Of a stretch of 6,166 nucleotides of DNA, positions 1-5,628 are shown piece after piece. Below the pieces are notes generated by a model, which saw only the letters and a list, made by a program, of their open reading frames with translations, made no database searches and was not told where the DNA came from. This DNA is from Syntrophomonadaceae bacterium (GTDB lineage Bacteria > Bacillota > Syntrophomonadia > Syntrophomonadales > Syntrophomonadaceae): positions 1 through 6,166 of the forward strand of contig JAAZOA010000165.1 of NCBI GenBank assembly GCA_012798055.1, read 5' to 3'. A program made the translations under genes and the position numbers. Position 1 is the stretch's first letter. Every line of letters begins with the position of its first letter.

Positions 1-140
1 AATTGCTGGTCGAGCAGATGAAAAACGGTTATCTGGAAATGGCCCGGATAAATCTGACTCTGGCTTCTGAGCTATTCAACCTGGACGAAGAATTACAGGA
101 AGGGTGGCTGAGTACGAAGGCGGAGTGGATCTGGAGATGA
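1..140 (+). CDS. ndoAI: EndoAI/MazE-type (CopG family) antitoxin, C-terminal part only
   Basis: The reading frame is open from the window edge (first full codon at position 3) to the TGA at 138-140, giving 45 residues. The start and the N-terminal ribbon-helix-helix DNA-binding half lie outside the window. The segment MKNGYLEMARINLTLASE closely resembles the C-terminal region of Bacillus EndoAI (MRRGYMEMAKINLNIASE, from memory). In that family this region wraps around the toxin and blocks its RNA groove, while the missing N-terminal half represses the operon. The 3' end overlaps the toxin start as ATGA (137-140), the usual translationally coupled arrangement of this pair. The last residues (WLSTKAEWIWR) do not resemble the Bacillus tail and appear lineage-specific. 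Identity rests on this short match plus the toxin next door. Confidence 0.88.
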   Translation, partial: LLVEQMKNGYLEMARINLTLASELFNLDEELQEGWLSTKAEWIWR

Positions 141-484
141 TTAAACGAGGCGAAATATATTTTGCCCAGCTCAACCCTGTCGTTGGTTCCGAACAAGGTG
201 GAATAAGACCAGTTTTGGTGGTGCAGAATGATATCGGCAACCAGTACAGTCCAACCACGATAGTGCTGGCTATCACCTCGCAGATCAACAAAGCTAAACT
301 ACCTACCCATGTCGAATTAAGAGCCGATACATATGGTATGGAAAGGGATTCGGTAATCCTGGCTGAACAGATCCGCACAATTGATAAAACCCGCCTGAAG
401 CAGAGGATAGCGGTATTAAAAGACGACCTGATGGAAAAGGTGGACCAGGCGCTAGCCATCAGCTTGGAATTGAAGCAGATTTGA
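137..484 (+). CDS. ndoA: MazF/EndoA-type mRNA interferase toxin
   Basis: This is a 115-aa endoribonuclease toxin, the normal length for the family (Bacillus NdoA is 116 aa). Bacillus EndoA cuts single-stranded mRNA at UACAU; the specificity here is inferred from similarity. It reads almost colinearly with NdoA. The N-terminal KRGEIYFAQLNPVVGSEQGG loop is present, as are IRPVLVVQNDIGN, the TSQINKAKLPTHVE segment and ERDSVILAEQIRTIDK. The expected catalytic pair is Arg24 (GGIRP) and Thr47 (AITSQ), equivalent to Arg25 and Thr48 of NdoA. I chose the ATG at 137 because it overlaps the antitoxin stop by 4 nt and the product then begins with the family-typical MIKRGE. An in-frame GTG at 104 would add 11 residues encoded inside the antitoxin gene. 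A GGAG at 122-125 is a plausible ribosome binding site. A terminator candidate follows at 531-560. Confidence 0.95.
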   Translation: MIKRGEIYFAQLNPVVGSEQGGIRPVLVVQNDIGNQYSPTTIVLAITSQINKAKLPTHVELRADTYGMERDSVILAEQIRTIDKTRLKQRIAVLKDDLMEKVDQALAISLELKQI

Positions 485-530
485 CCAGCAGCTTTTACGG
501 AACGCAACAATGACATAAGGAGGATGGAGC

Positions 531-560
531 GGGTTCGTATCGGAACCTGTTTTTTATTTT
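531..560 (+). terminator. Intrinsic terminator after the mazEF pair
   Basis: GGTTC (532-536) and GAACC (543-547) form a perfect 5-bp stem around a 6-nt loop, extended by a possible G-T pair at 531/548. A T-rich tract follows at once (550-555 and 557-560 are all T). The site lies 47 nt after the mazF stop and before the promoter candidate of the next gene, so it fits the end of the antitoxin-toxin transcript. The stem is short, so termination may be partial. Confidence 0.65.
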
Positions 561-571
561 CCTGGCTTTCG

Positions 572-580
572 TGATATATT
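572..580 (+). promoter_or_regulatory. Extended -10 promoter candidate for the amidohydrolase-tsaD operon
   Basis: TGATATATT matches the extended -10 form TGnTATAAT, with TG at 572-573 and the hexamer TATATT at 575-580. I see no convincing -35 box 17 bp upstream (552-557 is TTTTAT), which is tolerable for an extended -10 promoter. Transcription would start near 586-588 and leave a leader of about 100 nt before the ATG at 686. The position just after the terminator candidate supports the call, but it rests on one short motif. Confidence 0.45.
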
Positions 581-685
581 AGAGGCAAAAGTTTAGCGCA
601 GCCAGTATAGTCATGGGTAAAACGACCGGGTCGCAACTCGAGCTGGCTTTGAGACAGAGACCATCAGTAAGGGAGAAATAATGGC

Positions 686-1831
686 ATGATAGCGATCAAA
701 GGCGGTCATATTTTGACCATGGATCGAAGTGGGAGCATCGACAACGGGGTTGTTTTAATAGAAGATCAGAGGATCCATAAGGTAGGCAAAGCGCTGAAGA
801 TTCCGGAAGGAGCTCAGGTGCTCGACGCCACCGGCAAGTATGTCTGCCCCGGTTTCATAGATGCTCATACCCACATAGGACTGGAGGAGGAAATTTATCG
901 CATAGAAGGGGATGATGTCAATGAGATCAGCCACCCCATCACCCCTTATCTGCAAGCTGCTGACGGCATAAATTTTCTAGATTTGGCTTTTACAGATGCA
1001 ATGCGCGGAGGAGTGACCAGGACTTTGTGCATGCCAGGCAGTGCCAATATCCTGGGCGGTCAGGGCGCCTTCCTCAAGCACCTGGCCCCCACACCTGGAG
1101 AAATGCTGTATCGCCATCCCTGGGGCTTAAAAGCGGCTCTGGGCGAAAACCCTAAAAGAGTGTACGGAGGACTTAAGAAAACCCCCAATACACGTATGGC
1201 CAGTGCCAGTCTGTTGCGGGAGTCACTGGCTACTGCCCGCAGCCTGATCGATAAGGAGGACCTCAAAGCCCGTGAGACGTATCGCAATTCCCCCCTGTTC
1301 AGGGTTTTGAATCAGGAAATGCCTTTGCTTGTCCATGTGCACAGGGCAGATGACATTCTGACTGCTCTGCGCATTAAAGACGAATTCGGGATCGATATGA
1401 TCCTGCAGCATGGCACAGAGGCCCACCTGGTTGCCCCCGAACTGGTCAAGCGACAAGTGCCGGTCTGCCTGGGGCCCTTACTTGTTAACCGGGCTAAAGT
1501 GGAGATGAAGTCGGTTTCTTTCAAAAATGCTGCTCGCCTGGCTGACCAGGGCGTGGAATTTTGCTTCATAACGGATCACCCTGTTATACCCATCGAACAC
1601 CTCAGGGTATGTGCAGCCCTGGCAGTGAGGGAGGGTCTAAGCGAGGAACAGGCTCTGCGCGCCATAACTATTTGGCCGGCGCAGATCCTCGGGGCAGGGG
1701 TGGAAATGGGAAGCATTGCCGTCGGCAAACTTGCTGATATGGCGATTTGGGACGGGCATCCATTTGATTTCCGTTCCCAGGTCGATACAGTGTTGATTGA
1801 GGGTTGTCTGTGGAGGAACGACCATGAATAA
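686..1831 (+). CDS. HutI-like metal-dependent amidohydrolase (imidazolonepropionase/COG1228 type)
   Basis: This 381-aa protein of the amidohydrolase superfamily shows the composite layout of the family. An N-terminal beta part (1-55) carries the typical KGGHILTMD and ends in YVCPGFIDAHTHIG. A TIM-barrel core follows, and the C-terminal beta segment returns with GSIAVGKLADMAIWDGHPFD (342-361). Metal ligands are visible as His61 and His63 (AHTH). Further likely active-site residues are His217/His219 (LVHVHR), His242 (QHGTE) and Asp297 (ITDHP). Enzymes of this kind hydrolyse C-N bonds, often in cyclic amides. The substrate cannot be read from the sequence, and no histidine-degradation genes are nearby, so I do not call it hutI. 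The ATG at 686 has AAGGGAG at 669-675; an ATG at 681 opens only a two-codon frame. There is no signal peptide, so it is cytoplasmic. Its end overlaps the next gene by 8 nt. Confidence 0.85.
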   Translation: MIAIKGGHILTMDRSGSIDNGVVLIEDQRIHKVGKALKIPEGAQVLDATGKYVCPGFIDAHTHIGLEEEIYRIEGDDVNEISHPITPYLQAADGINFLDLAFTDAMRGGVTRTLCMPGSANILGGQGAFLKHLAPTPGEMLYRHPWGLKAALGENPKRVYGGLKKTPNTRMASASLLRESLATARSLIDKEDLKARETYRNSPLFRVLNQEMPLLVHVHRADDILTALRIKDEFGIDMILQHGTEAHLVAPELVKRQVPVCLGPLLVNRAKVEMKSVSFKNAARLADQGVEFCFITDHPVIPIEHLRVCAALAVREGLSEEQALRAITIWPAQILGAGVEMGSIAVGKLADMAIWDGHPFDFRSQVDTVLIEGCLWRNDHE

Positions 1832-2015
1832 AGGAGACCTTTTTACTGTAGATTTGGATGGAAAAATGATGACGGTATGCGTACTGGGTTCGTACCAAGA
1901 GGAAACCAGCGGTGAAAAAATGCTGATCCTGGCAGTGGTGAACGAGGAGAACCTTTTATACGTATCCGCAGAGGACCTGGACCGGCTTTTTTCCATCGAT
2001 GAATATTGCCATTGA
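1824..2015 (+). CDS. Small acidic protein of unknown function (63 aa)
   Basis: I do not recognise this protein with confidence. It has 63 residues, is rich in Asp and Glu, and alternates hydrophobic stretches (GDLFTVDLDG, MMTVCVLGSY, KMLILAVVNEENLLYVSAED) as expected for a small all-beta domain with a short C-terminal helix (AEDLDRLFSID). There is no membrane segment, Cys pair or helix-turn-helix. The pattern is loosely like the small DUF1292/YrzB proteins of Firmicutes, but that is a resemblance only. The ATG at 1824 is chosen because GGAGG lies at 1812-1816 with 7-nt spacing. An in-frame TTG at 1797 would add 9 residues without a comparable site. It overlaps the 3' end of the amidohydrolase gene by 8 nt, which suggests coupled translation, and the glycosylase gene follows 55 nt later. 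Confidence 0.75.
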   Translation: MNKGDLFTVDLDGKMMTVCVLGSYQEETSGEKMLILAVVNEENLLYVSAEDLDRLFSIDEYCH

Positions 2016-2070
2016 GCAATCACGAACAGAGAACAACCTTACGCTTTATGTGTGACTCAGGAGGGAAAAA

Positions 2071-2778
2071 ATGCCTACTGAACAACCTGGTTTGTTCGGG
2101 GACGATTTCGAAAGAGCTGTTGCCAAGACCCCCTCACCAGCCCTAGAAACGCCGCCGGCAATTGCCGGGCCTTTCTTGCCGGGGATCAAGGAGGAAGATG
2201 GCTTTACCAGCATAAAAGCATATCAAGAACTCCATAACCTGGCCGCGGATTGTAAGCGTTGCCGGCTGCACCTAACCCGCCAGCAGGTTGTATTTGGAGC
2301 AGGTGACGTCCACACCCGCATCCTGTTCGTAGGTGAAGGCCCAGGCAAGGATGAAGATTTGCAGGGACTGCCTTTTGTAGGGCGGGCCGGGCAGCTCCTG
2401 GACAAGATCCTGGAAGCGGCGGATTTCAGTAGGAGCCAGGTATACATCACCAATGTGGTCAAATGCAGGCCTCCCGGCAACCGCCTGCCCCATCCCGATG
2501 AGGTTAAGGAGTGCCGCAATTATTTGGAAGCTCAGATCAGAATCATCAATCCCTGCATAATCGTGTGCTTGGGTGCCCTGGCCAGCCAGACAATCATAGA
2601 CCCGAAAGCCAGGATCAGCCAGGTTAGGGGGCAGTGGTTCATACGTAAAGGGATCAAGATCATGGCCACTTATCATCCGGCCGCTCTATTGCGCAATGAG
2701 AGCTATAAGAGGCCTGCCTGGGAGGACTTCAAACTTATCCGCGATGAATACAAGCGCTTGTGCTGCGGTATGGACTGA
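2071..2778 (+). CDS. Type-4 (UDGa) uracil-DNA glycosylase, iron-sulfur
   Basis: This 235-aa DNA-repair enzyme removes uracil produced by cytosine deamination, starting base-excision repair. The family-4 motifs are clear: GEGPGKDED (88-96) followed by LQGLPFVGRAG, then NVVKCRPPGNR (128-138), and HPAALLR (202-208) near the C terminus. Four Cys sit where this family binds a 4Fe-4S cluster: Cys61 and Cys64 (CKRC), Cys132 (KCRPPGN) and Cys148 (ECRNY). The core starts near residue 48. The first 45 or so residues are a Pro-rich, probably disordered extension containing QPGLF at 5-9, a possible sliding-clamp-binding peptide. The ATG at 2071 follows a near-ideal AGGAGGG at 2059-2065. The gene ends 8 nt before tsaE. 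It is not a family-1 Ung, which lacks the Cys cluster. Confidence 0.94.
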   Translation: MPTEQPGLFGDDFERAVAKTPSPALETPPAIAGPFLPGIKEEDGFTSIKAYQELHNLAADCKRCRLHLTRQQVVFGAGDVHTRILFVGEGPGKDEDLQGLPFVGRAGQLLDKILEAADFSRSQVYITNVVKCRPPGNRLPHPDEVKECRNYLEAQIRIINPCIIVCLGALASQTIIDPKARISQVRGQWFIRKGIKIMATYHPAALLRNESYKRPAWEDFKLIRDEYKRLCCGMD

Positions 2779-2786
2779 GGGGCATG

Positions 2787-3263
2787 ATGGAAATACTGAT
2801 CCACAACGAGCAAGAAATGTTACGCTTGGGGCAACACCTGGGCTCTGTATTATCAGCTGATGATGTGGTATATTTGCGAGGGGAACTGGGGGCGGGAAAA
2901 ACCGTGCTGGTCCGGGGTGTGGCCCGGTCGCTGGGCTACAGGGGATCGGTAACCAGCCCGACATTCACCTTGATGAATGTCTATGATACTGAGCCACCCA
3001 TATACCATTTCGATTTTTACCGCCTGCAAAGCCGGGACCTTTCAGATCTGGGCTTGGAAGAATACATGGAACAGGGCGGCATCGTGATGATCGAGTGGCC
3101 GCAGGTGGGGCTGGAAGCCCTGCCCCAGGAAGCCCTGTGGGTGGAAATAAAATTGGTTGATGATGATTATGAGCGGGAAAGACTCGTAGAGATATCAAGC
3201 CGGGGCGGCAAATACGCAGATAAGCTGGAGAGGTTGAAAAAGCTTGTTGATACTCGCCATTGA
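2787..3263 (+). CDS. tsaE: tRNA threonylcarbamoyladenosine biosynthesis ATPase TsaE
   Basis: This 158-aa P-loop ATPase (YjeE/YdiB family) works with TsaB and TsaD in the complex that places the threonylcarbamoyl group on A37 of ANN-decoding tRNAs. Its ATP hydrolysis resets the complex between rounds. Visible landmarks are the Walker A motif GELGAGKT (32-39), SPTFTLMNVY (57-66), HFDFYRL (74-80) and the IEWPQ segment (102-106). All are family signatures in the right order, and the length is typical. Three starts are possible: GTG 2760, ATG 2784 and ATG 2787. I prefer 2787 because the GAGG of TGAGGGG (2776-2782) is then 6 nt away, against 3 nt for 2784; the GTG would overlap the glycosylase gene. 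The 3' end overlaps tsaB by 20 nt. The C-terminal 20 residues are Lys/Arg-rich and less conserved. Confidence 0.95.
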   Translation: MEILIHNEQEMLRLGQHLGSVLSADDVVYLRGELGAGKTVLVRGVARSLGYRGSVTSPTFTLMNVYDTEPPIYHFDFYRLQSRDLSDLGLEEYMEQGGIVMIEWPQVGLEALPQEALWVEIKLVDDDYERERLVEISSRGGKYADKLERLKKLVDTRH

Positions 3264-3960
3264 CAGCTCGACGCCGGTGGCAGGCATCGCGCTAATGGAT
3301 GATGAGCAACTCATCCGTGAAGAATTTGTAAATTACAAGAAAAATCACTCCGAAACCCTGATGCCCATGGTGGACAGGGTATTGCGGGATTGTGAACGGA
3401 ACCTGGCTGAGGTTGACGCTTTGGCGGTAACCATCGGTCCTGGTTCGTTTACCGGCCTGCGCATTGGTCTGGCGGCAGTCAAGGGATTGAGCTTGGCAGC
3501 AAATATACCCGTGGTAGCCATCTCAACCCTGCAAGTACTGGCCCACAATATTGCCGGCAGTGACACCCTGGTCTGCCCCGCACTTAATGCCCGCAAACAA
3601 GAGGTATATACAGCCATGTATGACAATAGCAGTTCTTTTCCCCGGACGGTGGTCGAGGAAATGGCGTGTTCACCCAAAGTTTTGGCTTACCGTGCCCTAC
3701 AAACCGCTCAAAATATGGGTTTCAAACGCATCACCCTATTGGGGGACGGATACGCTCCCTATAGGGAGGTATACAAGGAGCACCTGGGGGATTATCTGAT
3801 CGAAGCCCCACTGCACTTAAGGTTGCCAAGGGCATCAGCCTTAGCCAGCCTGGCGGTGGCTAGTACCGCGCTTCAGGATTTTGCTGATATCATGAATCTT
3901 CGTCCCCATTATGTGCGTTTGTCGGAAGCCGAGACAAGGTTAGGCAGGGGGGAGCTTTAA
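3244..3960 (+). CDS. tsaB: tRNA threonylcarbamoyladenosine biosynthesis protein TsaB
   Basis: This 238-aa member of the ASKHA fold is the non-catalytic partner of TsaD, which it binds as a heterodimer scaffold. Family marks are the N-terminal LAIDSST (4-10), KNHSETLMP (33-41), the strongly conserved GPGSFTGLRIG (65-75), ARKQEVYTA (116-124) and the C-terminal RPHYVRLSEAE (220-230). Residue 115 is Asn where the family usually has Asp (DAR motif). The start is a TTG at 3244: an in-frame stop lies just upstream at 3235-3237, the product begins with the expected short strand, and GGAGAGG sits at 3227-3233 with 10-nt spacing. The next codon is also TTG, so 3247 is an alternative. The gene overlaps tsaE by 20 nt and rimI starts 3 nt after its stop, which indicates tight co-translation. 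Confidence 0.95.
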   Translation: MLILAIDSSTPVAGIALMDDEQLIREEFVNYKKNHSETLMPMVDRVLRDCERNLAEVDALAVTIGPGSFTGLRIGLAAVKGLSLAANIPVVAISTLQVLAHNIAGSDTLVCPALNARKQEVYTAMYDNSSSFPRTVVEEMACSPKVLAYRALQTAQNMGFKRITLLGDGYAPYREVYKEHLGDYLIEAPLHLRLPRASALASLAVASTALQDFADIMNLRPHYVRLSEAETRLGRGEL

Positions 3961-3963
3961 CCA

Positions 3964-4413
3964 TTGAATCAGGAATATATGGTTAGAAAACTGACGGGTC
4001 ACGACTTGAACCAGCTTATGGTGATTGAAAATGAGAGTTTCAGCATGCCCTGGTCGCGCCAATCTTACGAAAACGAGCTGAAAAATCAGTGGGCTGAGTA
4101 TCTGGTATGCGATTGGGGAGGCGAGCTGGCCGCATTCGGGGGGATGTGGACAGTATATGAGGAGTCGCATATAACCAATTTGGCGGTGGCCAAGAAATAT
4201 CGCGGACGCGGGCTGGGGAGGATATTGATGCAGGAGCTTGAGAAACTGGCTCGCGCCAAGCGAGCCAACCGGATCCTCCTGGAAGTTCGGCCCTCCAATG
4301 CCCCGGCTCTGGATATGTATAAAAAATTGGGCTATATCCCCATTTCGGTGCGAAGAGAATATTACGAGGACAATCGCGAAGATGCCCTAGTGATGATCAA
4401 ACATTTAATTTAG
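3964..4413 (+). CDS. rimI: RimI-type ribosomal protein / N-terminal alanine acetyltransferase
   Basis: This GNAT-fold acetyltransferase of 149 aa uses acetyl-CoA to modify protein N termini, classically that of ribosomal protein S18. The acetyl-CoA loop is ITNLAVAKKYRGRGLGRILM (70-89), with RGRGLG at 80-85. Glu107 (LLEVRPSNAPA) and Tyr119 (DMYKKLGY) are 12 residues apart, as are the catalytic Glu and Tyr known from enterobacterial RimI (Glu103/Tyr115). The C-terminal YYEDNREDALVM (133-144) is the typical RimI tail. I chose the TTG at 3964 because AGGGGGGAG (3946-3954) ends 9 nt before it. An in-frame ATG at 3979 with a weak AGGA at 3971 would give 144 aa and remains possible. The position between tsaB and tsaD matches the ydiB-C-D-E order of Bacillus. 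The substrate is inferred. Confidence 0.93.
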   Translation: MNQEYMVRKLTGHDLNQLMVIENESFSMPWSRQSYENELKNQWAEYLVCDWGGELAAFGGMWTVYEESHITNLAVAKKYRGRGLGRILMQELEKLARAKRANRILLEVRPSNAPALDMYKKLGYIPISVRREYYEDNREDALVMIKHLI

Positions 4414-4461
4414 ACCAGAGTCTGCTTAAACAGATGGCTGGCGAAAGGTGAAAAAGAATTC

Positions 4462-5472
4462 ATGCAGGACGTATACATCCTGGGAGTTGAAACCTCTTGC
4501 GATGAGACTGCAGCTGCGATTGTAAGAAATGGCAGAGAAGTCTTGTCGAATGTGGTGAACTCACAGGTCGCTATTCACAAGCAATTCGGTGGAGTAGTAC
4601 CGGAGGTAGCTTCGCGCAAGCATATCGAAAATATTGCCCTGGTGGCGGATCACGCTTTCCAACAAGCAGGCTTGCATTTCGCCCAGGTTGATGCCGTTGC
4701 GGTTACTAATATGCCTGGACTAATAGGGGCGTTACTGGTAGGGCTCTCCTTCGCCAAAGCATTTGCTTATGGACTAAACTTGCCTTTAATAACTGTTAAC
4801 CACCTCCATGGGCATATCTATGCCAATTTTTTGGAACACGCTGAAATCAGATTCCCGGCCATCTGCCTGGTGGTGTCGGGGGGTCATACCAGCCTGCTCT
4901 TTATGAAATCGGCCGATGAATATGACCTGATCGGTTCCACTCGCGATGATGCGGCCGGAGAAGCATTCGACAAAATTGCCCGTTTCTTGGGCTTAGGCTT
5001 CCCGGGTGGACCGGCTATCGAACTGGCAGCCCGCCGGGGCAAGGAGGGTCTATACCATCTGCCCCGCGTATTCCTGAACCGGGACGACTATGAGTTCAGT
5101 TTTTCCGGCCTGAAGACTGCCACCATGAATTTATGGAAGAAGTTGGAGCGGCGACCGGAGCGCAATGCTGATGACCTGGCTCGGGAATTTCAGACCGCCT
5201 TGGTGGAGGTGCTGGTAGAAAAAACCATCCGGGCCGCCATTGAATATGGAGTAGAAACTGTACTTCTTGCCGGCGGGGTAGCCGCCAACCAGGCTCTGAG
5301 GGAAAAAATGGGGGAACAGGCCAACAAATTACATTTGCAGCTCTACTACCCTTCGTTGCCTCTCTGTACTGACAATGCAGCCATGATTGCCGGAAAAGCC
5401 TACTACAACTATCTGAAGGCCGATTTTGCGCCCCTCAATACTAATGCACATCCAAGCCTATTTTCCTTGTGA
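4462..5472 (+). CDS. tsaD: tRNA N6-adenosine threonylcarbamoyltransferase TsaD
   Basis: This 336-aa catalytic subunit (Gcp/Kae1/YgjD family) transfers the threonylcarbamoyl group from threonylcarbamoyl-AMP to A37 of tRNA. It is full length for a bacterial TsaD. In order: LGVETSCDETAAAIV (7-21), GGVVPEVASRKHIE (43-56), PGLIGALLVG (85-94), the metal-binding NHLHGH (113-118; His114 and His118), VSGGHTSL (138-145), GEAFDKIARFLGLGFPGGP (166-184), SFSGLKTA (213-220), AGGVAANQALR (270-280) and CTDNAAMIA (302-310), whose Asp304 is the third metal ligand. One deviation is Met84 just before PGL, where most family members have Gly (GPGL). The ATG at 4462 has AAAGGTG at 4444-4450, an 11-nt spacing that suggests moderate initiation. 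The gene follows rimI by 48 nt and ends the operon; no clear terminator is visible after it. Confidence 0.97.
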   Translation: MQDVYILGVETSCDETAAAIVRNGREVLSNVVNSQVAIHKQFGGVVPEVASRKHIENIALVADHAFQQAGLHFAQVDAVAVTNMPGLIGALLVGLSFAKAFAYGLNLPLITVNHLHGHIYANFLEHAEIRFPAICLVVSGGHTSLLFMKSADEYDLIGSTRDDAAGEAFDKIARFLGLGFPGGPAIELAARRGKEGLYHLPRVFLNRDDYEFSFSGLKTATMNLWKKLERRPERNADDLAREFQTALVEVLVEKTIRAAIEYGVETVLLAGGVAANQALREKMGEQANKLHLQLYYPSLPLCTDNAAMIAGKAYYNYLKADFAPLNTNAHPSLFSL

Positions 5473-5479
5473 TCAGCCG

Positions 5480-5509
5480 TGTGGATAATGTGTATAACTC
5501 TGTTGATAA
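5480..5509 (-). promoter_or_regulatory. Array of three DnaA-box sequences
   Basis: Read on the minus strand, 5480-5488 is TTATCCACA, the consensus DnaA box. The box at 5489-5497 is TTATACACA and fits TTATNCACA exactly. The box at 5501-5509 is TTATCAACA, one base off. The first two abut with no gap, the third is 3 bp further on, and all face the same way. An AT-rich stretch follows to about 5518. The array starts 8 bp after the tsaD stop. DnaA binds such boxes at oriC and at titration or regulatory sites. Since dnaA, dnaN, rpmH and gidA are not seen here, a titration or transcription-control role is more likely than an origin. Binding itself is inferred. Confidence 0.7.
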
Positions 5510-5585
5510 TTAATTTATCGGGATTTCTGCAGACTCAAAATTTGGGGGTTTGAAGGCTATAGAGCGAGAACTCCGGAAAGTAGTG

Positions 5586-5605
5586 TTATCCAATCCTGTG
5601 GATAA
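5586..5605. promoter_or_regulatory. Inverted repeat built from a fourth DnaA box and an opposed half-box
   Basis: 5597-5605 is TGTGGATAA, a consensus DnaA box on the minus strand. Facing it on the plus strand, TTATCCAAT (5586-5594) matches the first seven bases of the consensus. Together TTATCCA and TGGATAA form a perfect 7-bp inverted repeat around 6 nt. The element lies 6 bp before the ribosome binding site region of the lgt-type gene, so a bound protein could affect its expression. As RNA it could also fold into a hairpin, but no T-tract follows, so I do not call it a terminator. Together with the array at 5480-5509 it gives four boxes at 0 or 1 mismatch in about 125 bp. Confidence 0.55.
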
Positions 5606-5628
5606 TCGCCGAGGAAGGAACGATAAGG

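Noticed and set aside
104..136. Upstream GTG start for the mazF toxin
   Set aside because: It would add 11 residues from within the antitoxin gene. The ATG at 137 gives the family-typical N terminus and the usual ATGA overlap.
516..571. Strong TAAGGAGG followed by a 16-codon frame from ATG 524
   Set aside because: The Shine-Dalgarno site directly abuts the ATG with no spacing, the peptide runs through the terminator hairpin, and no other start lies at a suitable distance.
76..636. Minus-strand open frame of 186 codons
   Set aside because: It lies antisense across the whole mazF gene, has no recognisable motif, and mazF is an almost colinear match to a known toxin.
1637..2023. Minus-strand open frame of 128 codons over the end of the amidohydrolase and the small protein gene
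   Set aside because: It is the antisense of two well-supported, overlapping genes with good ribosome binding sites and shows no protein-family features.
3551..3799. Plus-strand frame of 82 codons inside tsaB
   Set aside because: It is an alternative frame of a clear TsaB coding region with no motif of its own.
4421..4436. Possible terminator hairpin TCTG/CAGA between rimI and tsaD
   Set aside because: The stem is only 4-5 bp, no T-tract follows, and the 48-nt gap fits continued operon transcription.
5473..5628. Chromosomal or plasmid replication origin
   Set aside because: The DnaA boxes are real sequence matches, but no dnaA, dnaN or rep gene is near, the AT-rich part is short, and the flanks are tsaD and lgt. 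A titration or control site is more economical.
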